From Prevotella sp. E15-22 (GTDB lineage Bacteria > Bacteroidota > Bacteroidia > Bacteroidales > Bacteroidaceae): DNA of 64,000 nt. The notes below the pieces were generated by a model that saw only the letters and a program-made list of their open reading frames with translations, did not search any database and was not told the origin of the DNA. The first letter of the stretch is position 1. Each line of letters opens with the position of its first letter. The position numbers were made by a program, and so were the translations under genes. The stretch is taken from assembly GCF_023204875.1 (NCBI RefSeq), contig NZ_CP096247.1, positions 248,001-312,000 on the forward strand. Reading direction: 5' to 3'. Positions 9,255-15,897 of this stretch are shown in pieces.

Positions 9255-9984
9255 TCTTCGACACCAGGATGAACTGATATTGAGCTGCCATCAACGAGCG
9301 GATAAGGCCGCGTGTGCCCATGCGGAAGCTGCCGTCCATCACGTAGCTCTTGAAGAAGCGCCACACAGGGCGCCAGAACAGGGCCATCGTACCATACTGC
9401 TTCTTGTCGGTCTCGTTGTCGGTATAGATGTTCATCTTGGTGATATACTCATGCATGGTCTCGTCCATCAGGTGCAGCAGACGAGCCTCCTTCCTTGCTT
9501 TCAACTTCTCCACGCGTCCAGGCACTTTTGGCAGTGAATGGATGTAGGGTGGCCATTCTGTGCCTTCGCGCACCAGGAAGCGAAGTTGATAGTCGTAGTG
9601 GAAGTCGCGCACAAACATGCTCATAAACATGTTCTGGCGTGGAATATAGTAGCCAGCGGCACAGTTGGGCTGCTGAATCAGCTCGTAGAGCTCTTCGCGA
9701 AGTTCAGGTGTCACAATCTCGTCGGCATCCACCACAAAGGCCCATTTGTTCGAGGCACTCTGAATGGCAAAAGTCCTGGCAGGCTCGCAGCAGGTGTGGT
9801 TCTCCTTGGGGAAGGTCACAATCTTGCAGCCATACTCCTTGGCAATCTCCAGCGTGTGGTCTGTGCTCTCCATGTCGCACACCACCACCTCGTCAAAGTC
9901 CTTCACCGAGTCGAGCACCTTGCGCAGGTGCTGCTCAGCGTTATAGGTGTTGATGATCACCGATATCTTGTTGTCTTCGCTCAT
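9229..9984 (-). CDS. Family 2 glycosyltransferase, LPS core type (WaaE/KdtX-like)
   Basis: The 251 residues start with ISVIINTYNAEQHL (about 7-20) and carry VVCDMESTDHT (about 34-44) and FVVDADEIV (about 83-91), whose DADE is the metal-binding site. The overall order matches the WaaE/KdtX group that adds glucose to LPS inner core, followed by ENMFMSMFVRD-like acceptor residues (QNMFMSMFV at about 119). The gene is 6 bases downstream of the DegT aminotransferase and surely cotranscribed with it. Core addition is a family inference; the acceptor is unknown. Confidence 0.87.
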   Translation of the reverse strand: MSEDNKISVIINTYNAEQHLRKVLDSVKDFDEVVVCDMESTDHTLEIAKEYGCKIVTFPKENHTCCEPARTFAIQSASNKWAFVVDADEIVTPELREELYELIQQPNCAAGYYIPRQNMFMSMFVRDFHYDYQLRFLVREGTEWPPYIHSLPKVPGRVEKLKARKEARLLHLMDETMHEYITKMNIYTDNETDKKQYGTMALFWRPVWRFFKSYVMDGSFRMGTRGLIRSLMAAQYQFILVSKIIEKRYRG

Positions 9985-9990
9985 AGTCTA

Positions 9991-11202
9991 CTATTTCAAT
10001 ACGGTGTGAACGGCGTTGATCACTGTCGTGGTGATATAGTCCAGCTGCTCAGCAGTCAGCTGTGGATAGCAGGGCAGCGAGATCTCGTGGTGATAGTTCT
10101 CGTAGGCCTGCGGATAGTCCTCAATCTGATAGCCCAGTCCGTGGAAGAAGGTGAGCATGGGCATGGGGATGAAGTGCACGTTGACAGCCACCTCGCTCTT
10201 CGATATCTCGTTGATAATCTCGTCGCGCTGCTCCTCCGTGATATCCTTGATGCGCAGGGCATACACGTGGTACGAACTCTCTCTGACCCCATCGTTGCAG
10301 GGGGGCAGGATGCTCCACGACTGATTCTTGAAGGCGTTGTTATAAGCCTCGAACACGCGCTTGCGTTCCTTCAGCAGGTCGTCGTACTGGCGAATCTGTG
10401 CCAAACCGATGGCAGCGTTCACGTCGGCCATATTGGCCTTCATGCCCATGCCAACGATATCGTAGCGCCAGCCACCCACCTTTGTCTTGGTGAAGGCATC
10501 CTTGGTCTGACAGTTCAGTGCCTTCATGCGCAGTTCTGCATACAGCTCGTCGTTGTCAAACGGCTCAGGCATGTTCAGACAGATGGCACCACCCTCAGCC
10601 GTTGTCACGTTCTTCACAGCATGGAGCGAGAAGATAGCGATATCAGTCTCAGAGCCAGAGTGCTGCTGATGATAGTAGGCGCCGATAGAGTGGGCCGAGT
10701 CGCTCATCACAACGATGCGTCCCAACTTCTCCATCACAGGCGATGTGGCCTGGAACATGGCCTTAATCTCAGGCTCGTTGACCAGTTGCATGATGGCGTC
10801 GTAGTCGCAGGGCCAACCAGCAATGTCCACAGGGATGATGGCCTTTGTCTTGGGTGTGATGGCCTTGCGGATGGCGTCAACCGATATGTTCAGGTCCTCG
10901 CCAGAGTCCACCATCACAGGTTTGCCGCCAGCCCACAGCACAGCCAGGGCAGTGGCGCAATAGGTGTAGGCAGGCACGATGACCTCGTCGCCAGGCTGGA
11001 TGCCCAGCCAGCGAAGCATCAGGATGGCACCTGTTGTCCATGAGTTGACGCACAGCACGCGCTGGGCGTTTGACAGTTTCTGGATTTCCTCTTCCAGGGC
11101 CTTCACCTTGGGGCCTGTGGTAATCCAGCCAGACTTCAGTGAGTCGGTTACTTCTGCTATTACACTATCGTCAATATAGGGTGGCGAAAAAGGGATTTTC
11201 AT
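9991..11202 (-). CDS. DegT/DnrJ/EryC1-family PLP-dependent sugar aminotransferase
   Basis: The 403 residues form a complete type I PLP enzyme: GWITTGPKVKALEEE near the start, phosphate-binding NSWTTG (53-58), AYTYCATALAV (78-88), cofactor aspartate D168 in SDSAHSIGA and PLP lysine K197 in SLHAVKNVTTAEGG. The family converts keto-sugar nucleotides into amino sugars for LPS or capsule. K197 is present, so this is a transaminase and not the lysine-less dehydratase branch. The insertion at about 140-160 (EIKAMFQATSPVMEKLG) is longer than in many homologues. It leads a two-gene unit with the GT2. A minus-strand -7 box TAACTTTG is at 11225-11232. Confidence 0.9.
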   Translation of the reverse strand: MKIPFSPPYIDDSVIAEVTDSLKSGWITTGPKVKALEEEIQKLSNAQRVLCVNSWTTGAILMLRWLGIQPGDEVIVPAYTYCATALAVLWAGGKPVMVDSGEDLNISVDAIRKAITPKTKAIIPVDIAGWPCDYDAIMQLVNEPEIKAMFQATSPVMEKLGRIVVMSDSAHSIGAYYHQQHSGSETDIAIFSLHAVKNVTTAEGGAICLNMPEPFDNDELYAELRMKALNCQTKDAFTKTKVGGWRYDIVGMGMKANMADVNAAIGLAQIRQYDDLLKERKRVFEAYNNAFKNQSWSILPPCNDGVRESSYHVYALRIKDITEEQRDEIINEISKSEVAVNVHFIPMPMLTFFHGLGYQIEDYPQAYENYHHEISLPCYPQLTAEQLDYITTTVINAVHTVLK

Positions 11203-11293
11203 AATACAAATAGAATATTTGGTGCAAAGTTACGCATTATTTCTGATAATAAGCGTCTTTATAGATTGTTTTTTATTGTTTTTGTGTGTATAA

Positions 11294-11404
11294 GGTTCAT
11301 TGGGATAATCCGAACGAGTCATTGCAATAATCCCTATGGGGGTATAGAGATGATTGCAATGAGTCATAGAAACCATCCGAACAGGTCATAGAAACTATCC
11401 CTTT
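11294..11404. repeat. Array of five 22-23-base modules, one inverted
   Basis: Modules start at 11294, 11316, 11338, 11361 and 11383. Four are direct and share GGTCAT or GAGTCAT near the start and an ATCCG/ATCCC word about 12 bases later. The third is inverted. Modules two and three form a hairpin: TCATTGCAATAATCCCTAT (11319-11337) against ATAGAGATGATTGCAATGA (11344-11362), a 19-base stem with two mismatches and a six-base loop. The array has no coding frame and lies upstream of the BlaI-type promoter. Confidence 0.8.
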
Positions 11405-11504
11405 AAGGCAAAGGTGACAGCCCTATAAACCCTGATTGGCTTTGGGCTGGAATGATAATTATGTGGTTTTCAACTAAAAAAATAGGTTAAAAAATTGCTG
11501 AATA

Positions 11505-11537
11505 TTTGGAAGTAACAAATAAAAAAATATATCTTTG
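11505..11537 (+). promoter_or_regulatory. Promoter of the BlaI/BlaR1-type operon
   Basis: A -33 TTTG (11505-11508) and a -7 TATCTTTG (11530-11537) are 21 bases apart. Because the in-frame upstream codons at 11506 overlap the promoter, the ATG at 11590 is taken as the start. No classic BlaI operator (TACA-TGTA dyad) was recognised. Confidence 0.7.
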
Positions 11538-11589
11538 CAGCATCAAACTAAAAACATCGTTGAAACTTAAAACGAAATATCATACGATT

Positions 11590-11952
11590 ATGAACAAGTT
11601 GACCACGAAAGAAGAAGAGGTAATGGAGAAGATCTGGCAGATTGAGCCATGTGCTCCAAAGGACGTGCAGGCCACTTATGAGGAGCCTGTGCCCCATATC
11701 AACACGATTGCCACCGTTTTCCAGATTCTGGAACGCAAGGGATTCCTGACTCACGAACCAAAAGGACGTGGCTATGTCTATAGCTCGACCATTGCCAAGG
11801 AGGATTATGGAAAGTCGAAGTTGGGTACCTTTGTAGACCACTATTTCAAGAAGTCGTACCTCAAGTTGGTGTCTGCCTTGATTGAGAATGAGAACGTGAC
11901 GGAACAGGAACTGCTGGACTACCTGCAGGAACTGAAAAACAATAAGCGCTAA
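11590..11952 (+). CDS. BlaI/MecI/CopY-family transcriptional repressor
   Basis: From ATG 11590 the protein is 120 residues, the usual length. It starts MNKLTTKEEEVMEKIWQIEP. The winged-helix DNA-binding part spans about 5-75, with recognition-helix residues around INTIATVFQILERKGFL and the wing KGRGYVYSS. The C-terminal helices (about 80-118) form the dimer arm that is cut by the partner protease in known systems. The partner M56 protein starts 6 bases after its stop, so the two form one unit. BlaI repressors usually control their own operon and a resistance or envelope gene. No beta-lactamase is nearby, so the regulated target is unknown. Confidence 0.9.
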   Translation: MNKLTTKEEEVMEKIWQIEPCAPKDVQATYEEPVPHINTIATVFQILERKGFLTHEPKGRGYVYSSTIAKEDYGKSKLGTFVDHYFKKSYLKLVSALIENENVTEQELLDYLQELKNNKR

Positions 11953-11958
11953 AACACA

Positions 11959-13689
11959 ATGGCATCATTCATCATTTATATCATACGCTGGGGGTTAGTA
12001 CTTACACTCCTCTATTCGTTCTTCGGACTGATGATGAAGCGTGAGACGCTGCATCATGTCAACCGTGTGGTGTTGTTGACTATTCTCATAACCAGCATGG
12101 TGCTTCCAATGTGTCAGATAGAGACTAATGAGACCAATATTGTGGCCAAAGGGCGTGAGATGATTGAATGCCAGATTCAAAACGTCCACAGTCCGCTTCT
12201 GACCAATATGCCACTCTCCACCAATAGTCCGGATGTGGAGGCATCACTACAGCCACTTCCTGTTAGTAGAGACTCACATCAGGTTCAAGAGGCTAAGGCC
12301 TCACCGAATGCCAATATCTATATCGTCGGCCTCATTGCCATTTATATAATTGGTGTTGTGGTGAGCATCCTGTATTTCCTTTGGCAGGTTTTCTCCTTGC
12401 TTCTGCTCATTCATCGTGGCAAGCGTATTGAGGTGGAGGGTCTGCCAAACTATGTGCATGTGTTGACTCATCCCGCTGTAGATACTCCATGCAGTTGGAT
12501 GCGGTGGATGATTCTCAGTCCGTCTGACGCTATGCAAGTGAAAAAGGGAGAGAAGTCGGCACAGCTCATCGTCAGCCATGAGCAGGCTCATATCTGCTTG
12601 GGACATTCATGGGACATGCTCTTTTGTGAACTGGTATGCCGCATGCTGTGGTGTGTGCCCTTTGTATGGATGCTACGCCAAGACCTGCGCGATGTTCACG
12701 AATACCAGGCCGACCGTCGTGTGCTCTCCTTGGGTGTTAAAGATGAAGAATATCAGCTGTTATTAATACGTAAAGCCACTGGCACGGGACTGCAGCCTGT
12801 CGTCAACGCTTTGAACCAAAGTCCAATTAAAAGAAGATTCAAAATGATGTATCAGAAACCATCCCGACGATGGGCGTCGCTGAAAGCAGCCTATCTTTTG
12901 CCCCTGAGTGTAATGGCACTTGCTGCCTTTGCTCAAGTTAAGAACGTTGCCCAACCTTTGTCTGGCAGCAATGACAACGATTATGTCTACACCTTTGTGC
13001 GCGACGAGTCGTTAGAGTATGATGCCAAGAAACCGATGCCAGATAATGCTGACAAGCGCTATGAAATGGTGATGTATTGGTTGGAGCAGAACATGCAGTA
13101 CACCGATGACATGCGTGCACGCGGCATTGGTGGTAATATCACCGTTCAGCCTTATGTCAACTCTGACGGTAGCTATGGCAATGTAAAGTGGCCAGACAAC
13201 TTAGACCCTGCGTTGAAAGCCGAGGTACAACGCCTAATGAAAGCGATGCCTAAACCACTGATGAAGGGACTATTGCCCCTTACTACCAAGCAAGGCTATA
13301 CGTATCTCGTTGTACCCATCTTTGATCGCACGCAGAGACATCAACCGTTTAACAAACGCGAAAGAATGATAGTTTGGCATGAGGACAAAGATAGCAAAGT
13401 GCCTCCGCGTTTGCGTCAGTATTACTTGGTCAACATTCCTTTGGGTGCCACCTACGTTGATATGGAAGGCTCGTCACATATCATCACCCGTCGTGGTATG
13501 GTTCTCCAAAGGTCAGCCAGTGACTACTTTGGATTGATACTACAGGAAAACGTAAAACTGTCTCTTAATGGCGAGCCTTTCGATAGGAACAGTCTGCCCG
13601 ATCTTCCTGCCGATGACCTGAAGAAGGTGGTATTCAAGAAGAGTCCTTCTTCGCCAGAGCAGCATCTTGTCGATTTTCAAACCAAGTAG
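11959..13689 (+). CDS. BlaR1/MecR1-like M56 membrane metallopeptidase with C-terminal periplasmic domain
   Basis: The 576 residues have membrane spans at about 3-20, 30-48, 113-137 and 306-325. The zinc motif HExxH appears as SHEQAH at about 196-201, in the cytosolic loop typical of M56 sensors. Instead of a penicillin-binding sensor, the end is a periplasmic region of about 250 residues. Its stretch around 391-455 (VQPYVNSDGSYG, then LDPALKAEVQRLMKAMPK) resembles a TonB C-terminal domain, a combination common in Bacteroidota M56 proteins. It should sense an envelope signal and cleave the BlaI-type repressor encoded just upstream. The ligand is unknown. A terminator follows at 13746-13788. 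Confidence 0.87.
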   Translation: MASFIIYIIRWGLVLTLLYSFFGLMMKRETLHHVNRVVLLTILITSMVLPMCQIETNETNIVAKGREMIECQIQNVHSPLLTNMPLSTNSPDVEASLQPLPVSRDSHQVQEAKASPNANIYIVGLIAIYIIGVVVSILYFLWQVFSLLLLIHRGKRIEVEGLPNYVHVLTHPAVDTPCSWMRWMILSPSDAMQVKKGEKSAQLIVSHEQAHICLGHSWDMLFCELVCRMLWCVPFVWMLRQDLRDVHEYQADRRVLSLGVKDEEYQLLLIRKATGTGLQPVVNALNQSPIKRRFKMMYQKPSRRWASLKAAYLLPLSVMALAAFAQVKNVAQPLSGSNDNDYVYTFVRDESLEYDAKKPMPDNADKRYEMVMYWLEQNMQYTDDMRARGIGGNITVQPYVNSDGSYGNVKWPDNLDPALKAEVQRLMKAMPKPLMKGLLPLTTKQGYTYLVVPIFDRTQRHQPFNKRERMIVWHEDKDSKVPPRLRQYYLVNIPLGATYVDMEGSSHIITRRGMVLQRSASDYFGLILQENVKLSLNGEPFDRNSLPDLPADDLKKVVFKKSPSSPEQHLVDFQTK

Positions 13690-13745
13690 AATTATTCAGA
13701 CAAATAAGTCAATAATAATAGTAAGTAGTTAGAGTACCAGGTACA

Positions 13746-13788
13746 AGGCTGGGGGATGCTGAGAAGTATTCCCCAGCCTGTCTTTTTT
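13746..13788 (+). terminator. Rho-independent terminator after the BlaR1-type gene
   Basis: AGGCTGGGG (13746-13754) pairs with CCCCAGCCT (13771-13779), with further inner pairing, and is followed by GTCTTTTTT. It lies 56 bases after the stop codon. Confidence 0.85.
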
Positions 13789-13798
13789 CCGTAGTGAA

Positions 13799-13854
13799 CG
13801 GACTCGCAGTCCGACGGGGACGGACTGAGAGTCCGAAGGCGTCGGACTGTGAGT
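13799..13854. repeat. Three palindromic units spaced exactly 22 bases
   Basis: CGGACTCGCAGTCCG (13799-13813) and CGGACTGAGAGTCCG (13821-13835) are perfect five-to-six-base-arm palindromes. A third, decayed unit CGGACTGTGAGT starts at 13843. Start-to-start spacing is 22 bases both times. The array lies between the BlaR1 terminator and the 3' end of the convergent HipA-type gene. Confidence 0.8.
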
Positions 13855-13961
13855 ATCTCGTCAAAGAACTGTTTCCAACTTTTTTTGAAAAAAAGTGTCG
13901 CCCTGACGCAATGTTTGTTTGTAATGCGACTAGTTATTTCTTGCTTGCATTCTTGTTCGTT

Positions 13962-15053
13962 TTAAAAGTATTTTTCGAGTTCGCGAGTTTCTTCTTTTAC
14001 TTCCTCGATGATTTGCTGACAACGTTCACGAGACATGCGGATGTTCATGCCAACAGTTATCATGTCCTCGTCAGTGGGTATGCCTTTGAAGTTGATGGTT
14101 GAGGCGTGTTCCCCCAGAGTGGCATCGTTGGTCAGGTCGTAGGCGGGTGCCAACGACCACTCACCATCACGACAGATGAAGCTGAAGTTACGTGCATGGT
14201 CATCCATGTTGTGGGCAAAGACATTGAATGCCATCCTTCGGAACTGCTGTTCAACAGCCTTAGGCGATTGTGTTAGATAGCCTGTCAACTGCAACAGATT
14301 GTGGTATTCCATCTTGGGAGGAGTAATTGGTTCATTCAATAGTGCGCTGGCTGTGACAATATGCAGGCGAACGTCGTTCTCAATGTCAAAACGGCGAACG
14401 GCAAAGTATTTGCCTTCTATCAGTTTGAAGTCTGGGACATCTATGCCACATTGGCGAGCAACCTTATTGTAATCGTATTCTAATTGGCCGATGTTTTTGG
14501 GGTCGTAGGTGTGACGGAACTTCACCAGCCAATGCCCGTCGGCATCAGAGAAGATACACTTAGGGCGCACGCCTCCAGAGTTGCCGCTCTTAAAATAAAG
14601 CATATCGGCATTATCGTTAGTCTTTTCAGATAGTACATCAAGTGCCATCTGCTGCATCTCGTCAAAAGAGCGTTGACCATCCTCTCGAATGAGTTTCGTT
14701 TCTGGTACATAGCATAAGGCTCCCATTCCTGAACTGCCAACTATACTCAGCCATTGTACAGGGGTTAATCCTTGTGGGTCAATGCCAGAATCCTTGAGTA
14801 CCTTTCGTAGTAGGTATTCGCCATAGCCACCAGGCAGGCTGTCCTCGAAAACGCCAAAGTTGCCGTTGAATGGTTGATAGTCAGCAGAAAAGAGACCGGC
14901 TTTCAGCGGCAGTTGCAAAGGTGAAATAGAAAAACCATTCGAAAGCCAGTCTTTGTCATACTCAAATTGGCAAGTCGATCTGTTACCCATAGACAGAGTT
15001 CCCACTTTCCGTCCATGATACATCACGCTTACAGCATGTATATTCTTTATCAT
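13962..15053 (-). CDS. hipA: HipA-family serine/threonine kinase toxin
   Basis: The 363 residues have the two parts of the family: an N-terminal HipA domain (about 1-105, with GTLSMG and the LPLKAGLFSADYQPFNGNFG stretch) and a kinase domain. SGNSGGVRPKCIF (about 156-168) is the ATP-binding loop region. MDDHARNFSFICRDG (about 279-293) contains the catalytic aspartate and metal asparagine, followed by LAPAYDLTND. Known HipA kinases phosphorylate glutamyl-tRNA synthetase or related synthetases and cause growth arrest. The ATG overlaps the stop of hipB (ATGA), so the pair is translationally coupled. Catalytic residues look intact, so the toxin is probably active. The target is not known. Confidence 0.9.
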   Translation of the reverse strand: MIKNIHAVSVMYHGRKVGTLSMGNRSTCQFEYDKDWLSNGFSISPLQLPLKAGLFSADYQPFNGNFGVFEDSLPGGYGEYLLRKVLKDSGIDPQGLTPVQWLSIVGSSGMGALCYVPETKLIREDGQRSFDEMQQMALDVLSEKTNDNADMLYFKSGNSGGVRPKCIFSDADGHWLVKFRHTYDPKNIGQLEYDYNKVARQCGIDVPDFKLIEGKYFAVRRFDIENDVRLHIVTASALLNEPITPPKMEYHNLLQLTGYLTQSPKAVEQQFRRMAFNVFAHNMDDHARNFSFICRDGEWSLAPAYDLTNDATLGEHASTINFKGIPTDEDMITVGMNIRMSRERCQQIIEEVKEETRELEKYF

Positions 15054-15364
15054 ACGCCACGTTTTCTTGTACGGTTCTTATTGATTTCCAGCAGTTCCTC
15101 CATCGTGTCGTATTTCGGTTCTGACAGCAACTGCATGATTTCCTCGGAATAGCCTAATGCTTTCGCTAACTTCACATACGATTCCAAAGAGATGGAGTGT
15201 TTCAATTCAAAGCGCTGAATGGATGAAGCAGGCACGCCACTCATCTCTGCAAGACTCTTTGTGGAGAGTTTCTTTTCCAAGCGTCTTGCCTTCAAGTTCT
15301 CTGCCAACCGCTGCATAGTCACTTGTAGCGGATAAGGATCATAAACGAATTTGTTCTGCATCAT
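15050..15364 (-). CDS. hipB: HipB-like XRE-family antitoxin and repressor
   Basis: The 104 residues contain a Cro/CI helix-turn-helix at about 18-75 (LAENLKARRLEKKLSTKSLA, then MSGVPASSIQRFE). The C-terminal tail (about 76-104) is basic. HipB binds operator DNA as a dimer, holds HipA and represses the operon. It overlaps hipA by four bases. Upstream, CGTATCT (15373-15379) and AGATACG (15419-15425) form a candidate operator dyad around the -7 box. Confidence 0.88.
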   Translation of the reverse strand: MMQNKFVYDPYPLQVTMQRLAENLKARRLEKKLSTKSLAEMSGVPASSIQRFELKHSISLESYVKLAKALGYSEEIMQLLSEPKYDTMEELLEINKNRTRKRGV

Positions 15365-15447
15365 ATATTATGCGTATCTCTTGAATTTTGTGATTAACAC
15401 ATCAAATATGGTGTACAAAGATACGAATAATAATTCAAACTACCAAA
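15365..15447 (-). promoter_or_regulatory. hipBA promoter with candidate operator dyad
   Basis: On the minus strand the -33 TTTG (plus CAAA at 15444-15447) and -7 TATCTTTG (15416-15423) are 20 bases apart. CGTATCT (15373-15379) and AGATACG (15419-15425) are a perfect seven-base dyad. The right arm overlaps the -7 box, where an autorepressor would block transcription. Confidence 0.65.
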
Positions 15448-15897
15448 TATTTAGACACTTATTTCTTGCTTGCAGTATCTAATCTTTTAAGTGAATTTGG
15501 TGAATAATCTTAACAATAGCGCCTCTGAGATTTAAAAATTCTGAGCCAAAAATTTTTTCTGTGCGTACAGGCGAAATATGAGCATGTTCGTAAATCACTG
15601 AAAATGAGAGACTTACGAAATTAGCTTGAAAAGTGTAAAGAATTAGAACGCAATCGAATATTCGTTTAGGTTGTAACGGAGCCTGAGTTACACTGCAACG
15701 GAGGCTGTTTTGCATGGTAAAACAGCCTCCGTTGGGTTGTAAAACAGCCTCCGTTGCATGGTGAAATCGATAGGGGTCCTCCGAAAGGTCATTTTTGACC
15801 CATTTTTGCGTTCTAGTTTGCATTTTTTCAGAACCCCTTTTTTCGGCACTATTTCTTTACATGTTGTATGGTCGGTCTTGTTAGGTTGCTTAATATC
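15448..15897. other. Intergenic region between hipB and the TlpA-like operon
   Basis: These 450 bases are mostly the 350-bp dispersed repeat (15513-15861). The minus-strand frame at 15479-15823 is treated as non-coding, because its similarity to the copy at 50 kb is at DNA level and includes the palindromic modules. The remaining flanks show no further signal. Confidence 0.7.
15513..15861 (-). repeat. Dispersed 350-bp intergenic element, copy A
   Basis: Read on the minus strand, this matches 49964-50314 on the plus strand nearly base for base, by eye over 90 percent. It begins after TGTAAA near 15861 with GGGTTCTGAAAAAATGCAAA and ends in CAGAGGCGCTATTG near 15513. Inside is a block of four 22-base modules (15669-15756). 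Modules 2 and 3 form a perfect 16-bp stem: CAACGGAGGCTGTTTT (15696-15711) with its complement at 15719-15734, seven-base loop. No terminal inverted repeats or target duplication were recognised. It starts 36 bases beyond the stop of the TlpA-like gene. Confidence 0.9.

Larger units (their letters stand above)
11203..11589. other. Intergenic region between aminotransferase and blaI-type gene
   Basis: This 387-base gap holds the minus-strand -7 box of the aminotransferase (11225-11232), a 22-base-periodic repeat array (11294-11404) and the promoter of the BlaI-type gene (11505-11537). Nothing else was recognised; no open frame longer than a few dozen codons looks real. Confidence 0.7.

Noticed and set aside
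9538..11043. 501-codon plus-strand open frame
   Set aside because: It is opposite to the DegT and GT2 genes, has low complexity (rich in H, V and L) and no domain. It mirrors the codon bias of the true genes.
11294..11404. Possible CRISPR array
   Set aside because: Units are adjacent with no constant repeat and unique spacers, one is inverted, and no cas gene is present.
15479..15823. Open frame with a similar protein encoded at 50003-50338
   Set aside because: The match is at DNA level over the whole 350-bp element, including the palindromic modules and stretches outside the frame. The protein has no recognisable domain and the frames end differently. It is more simply a repeat than a gene.
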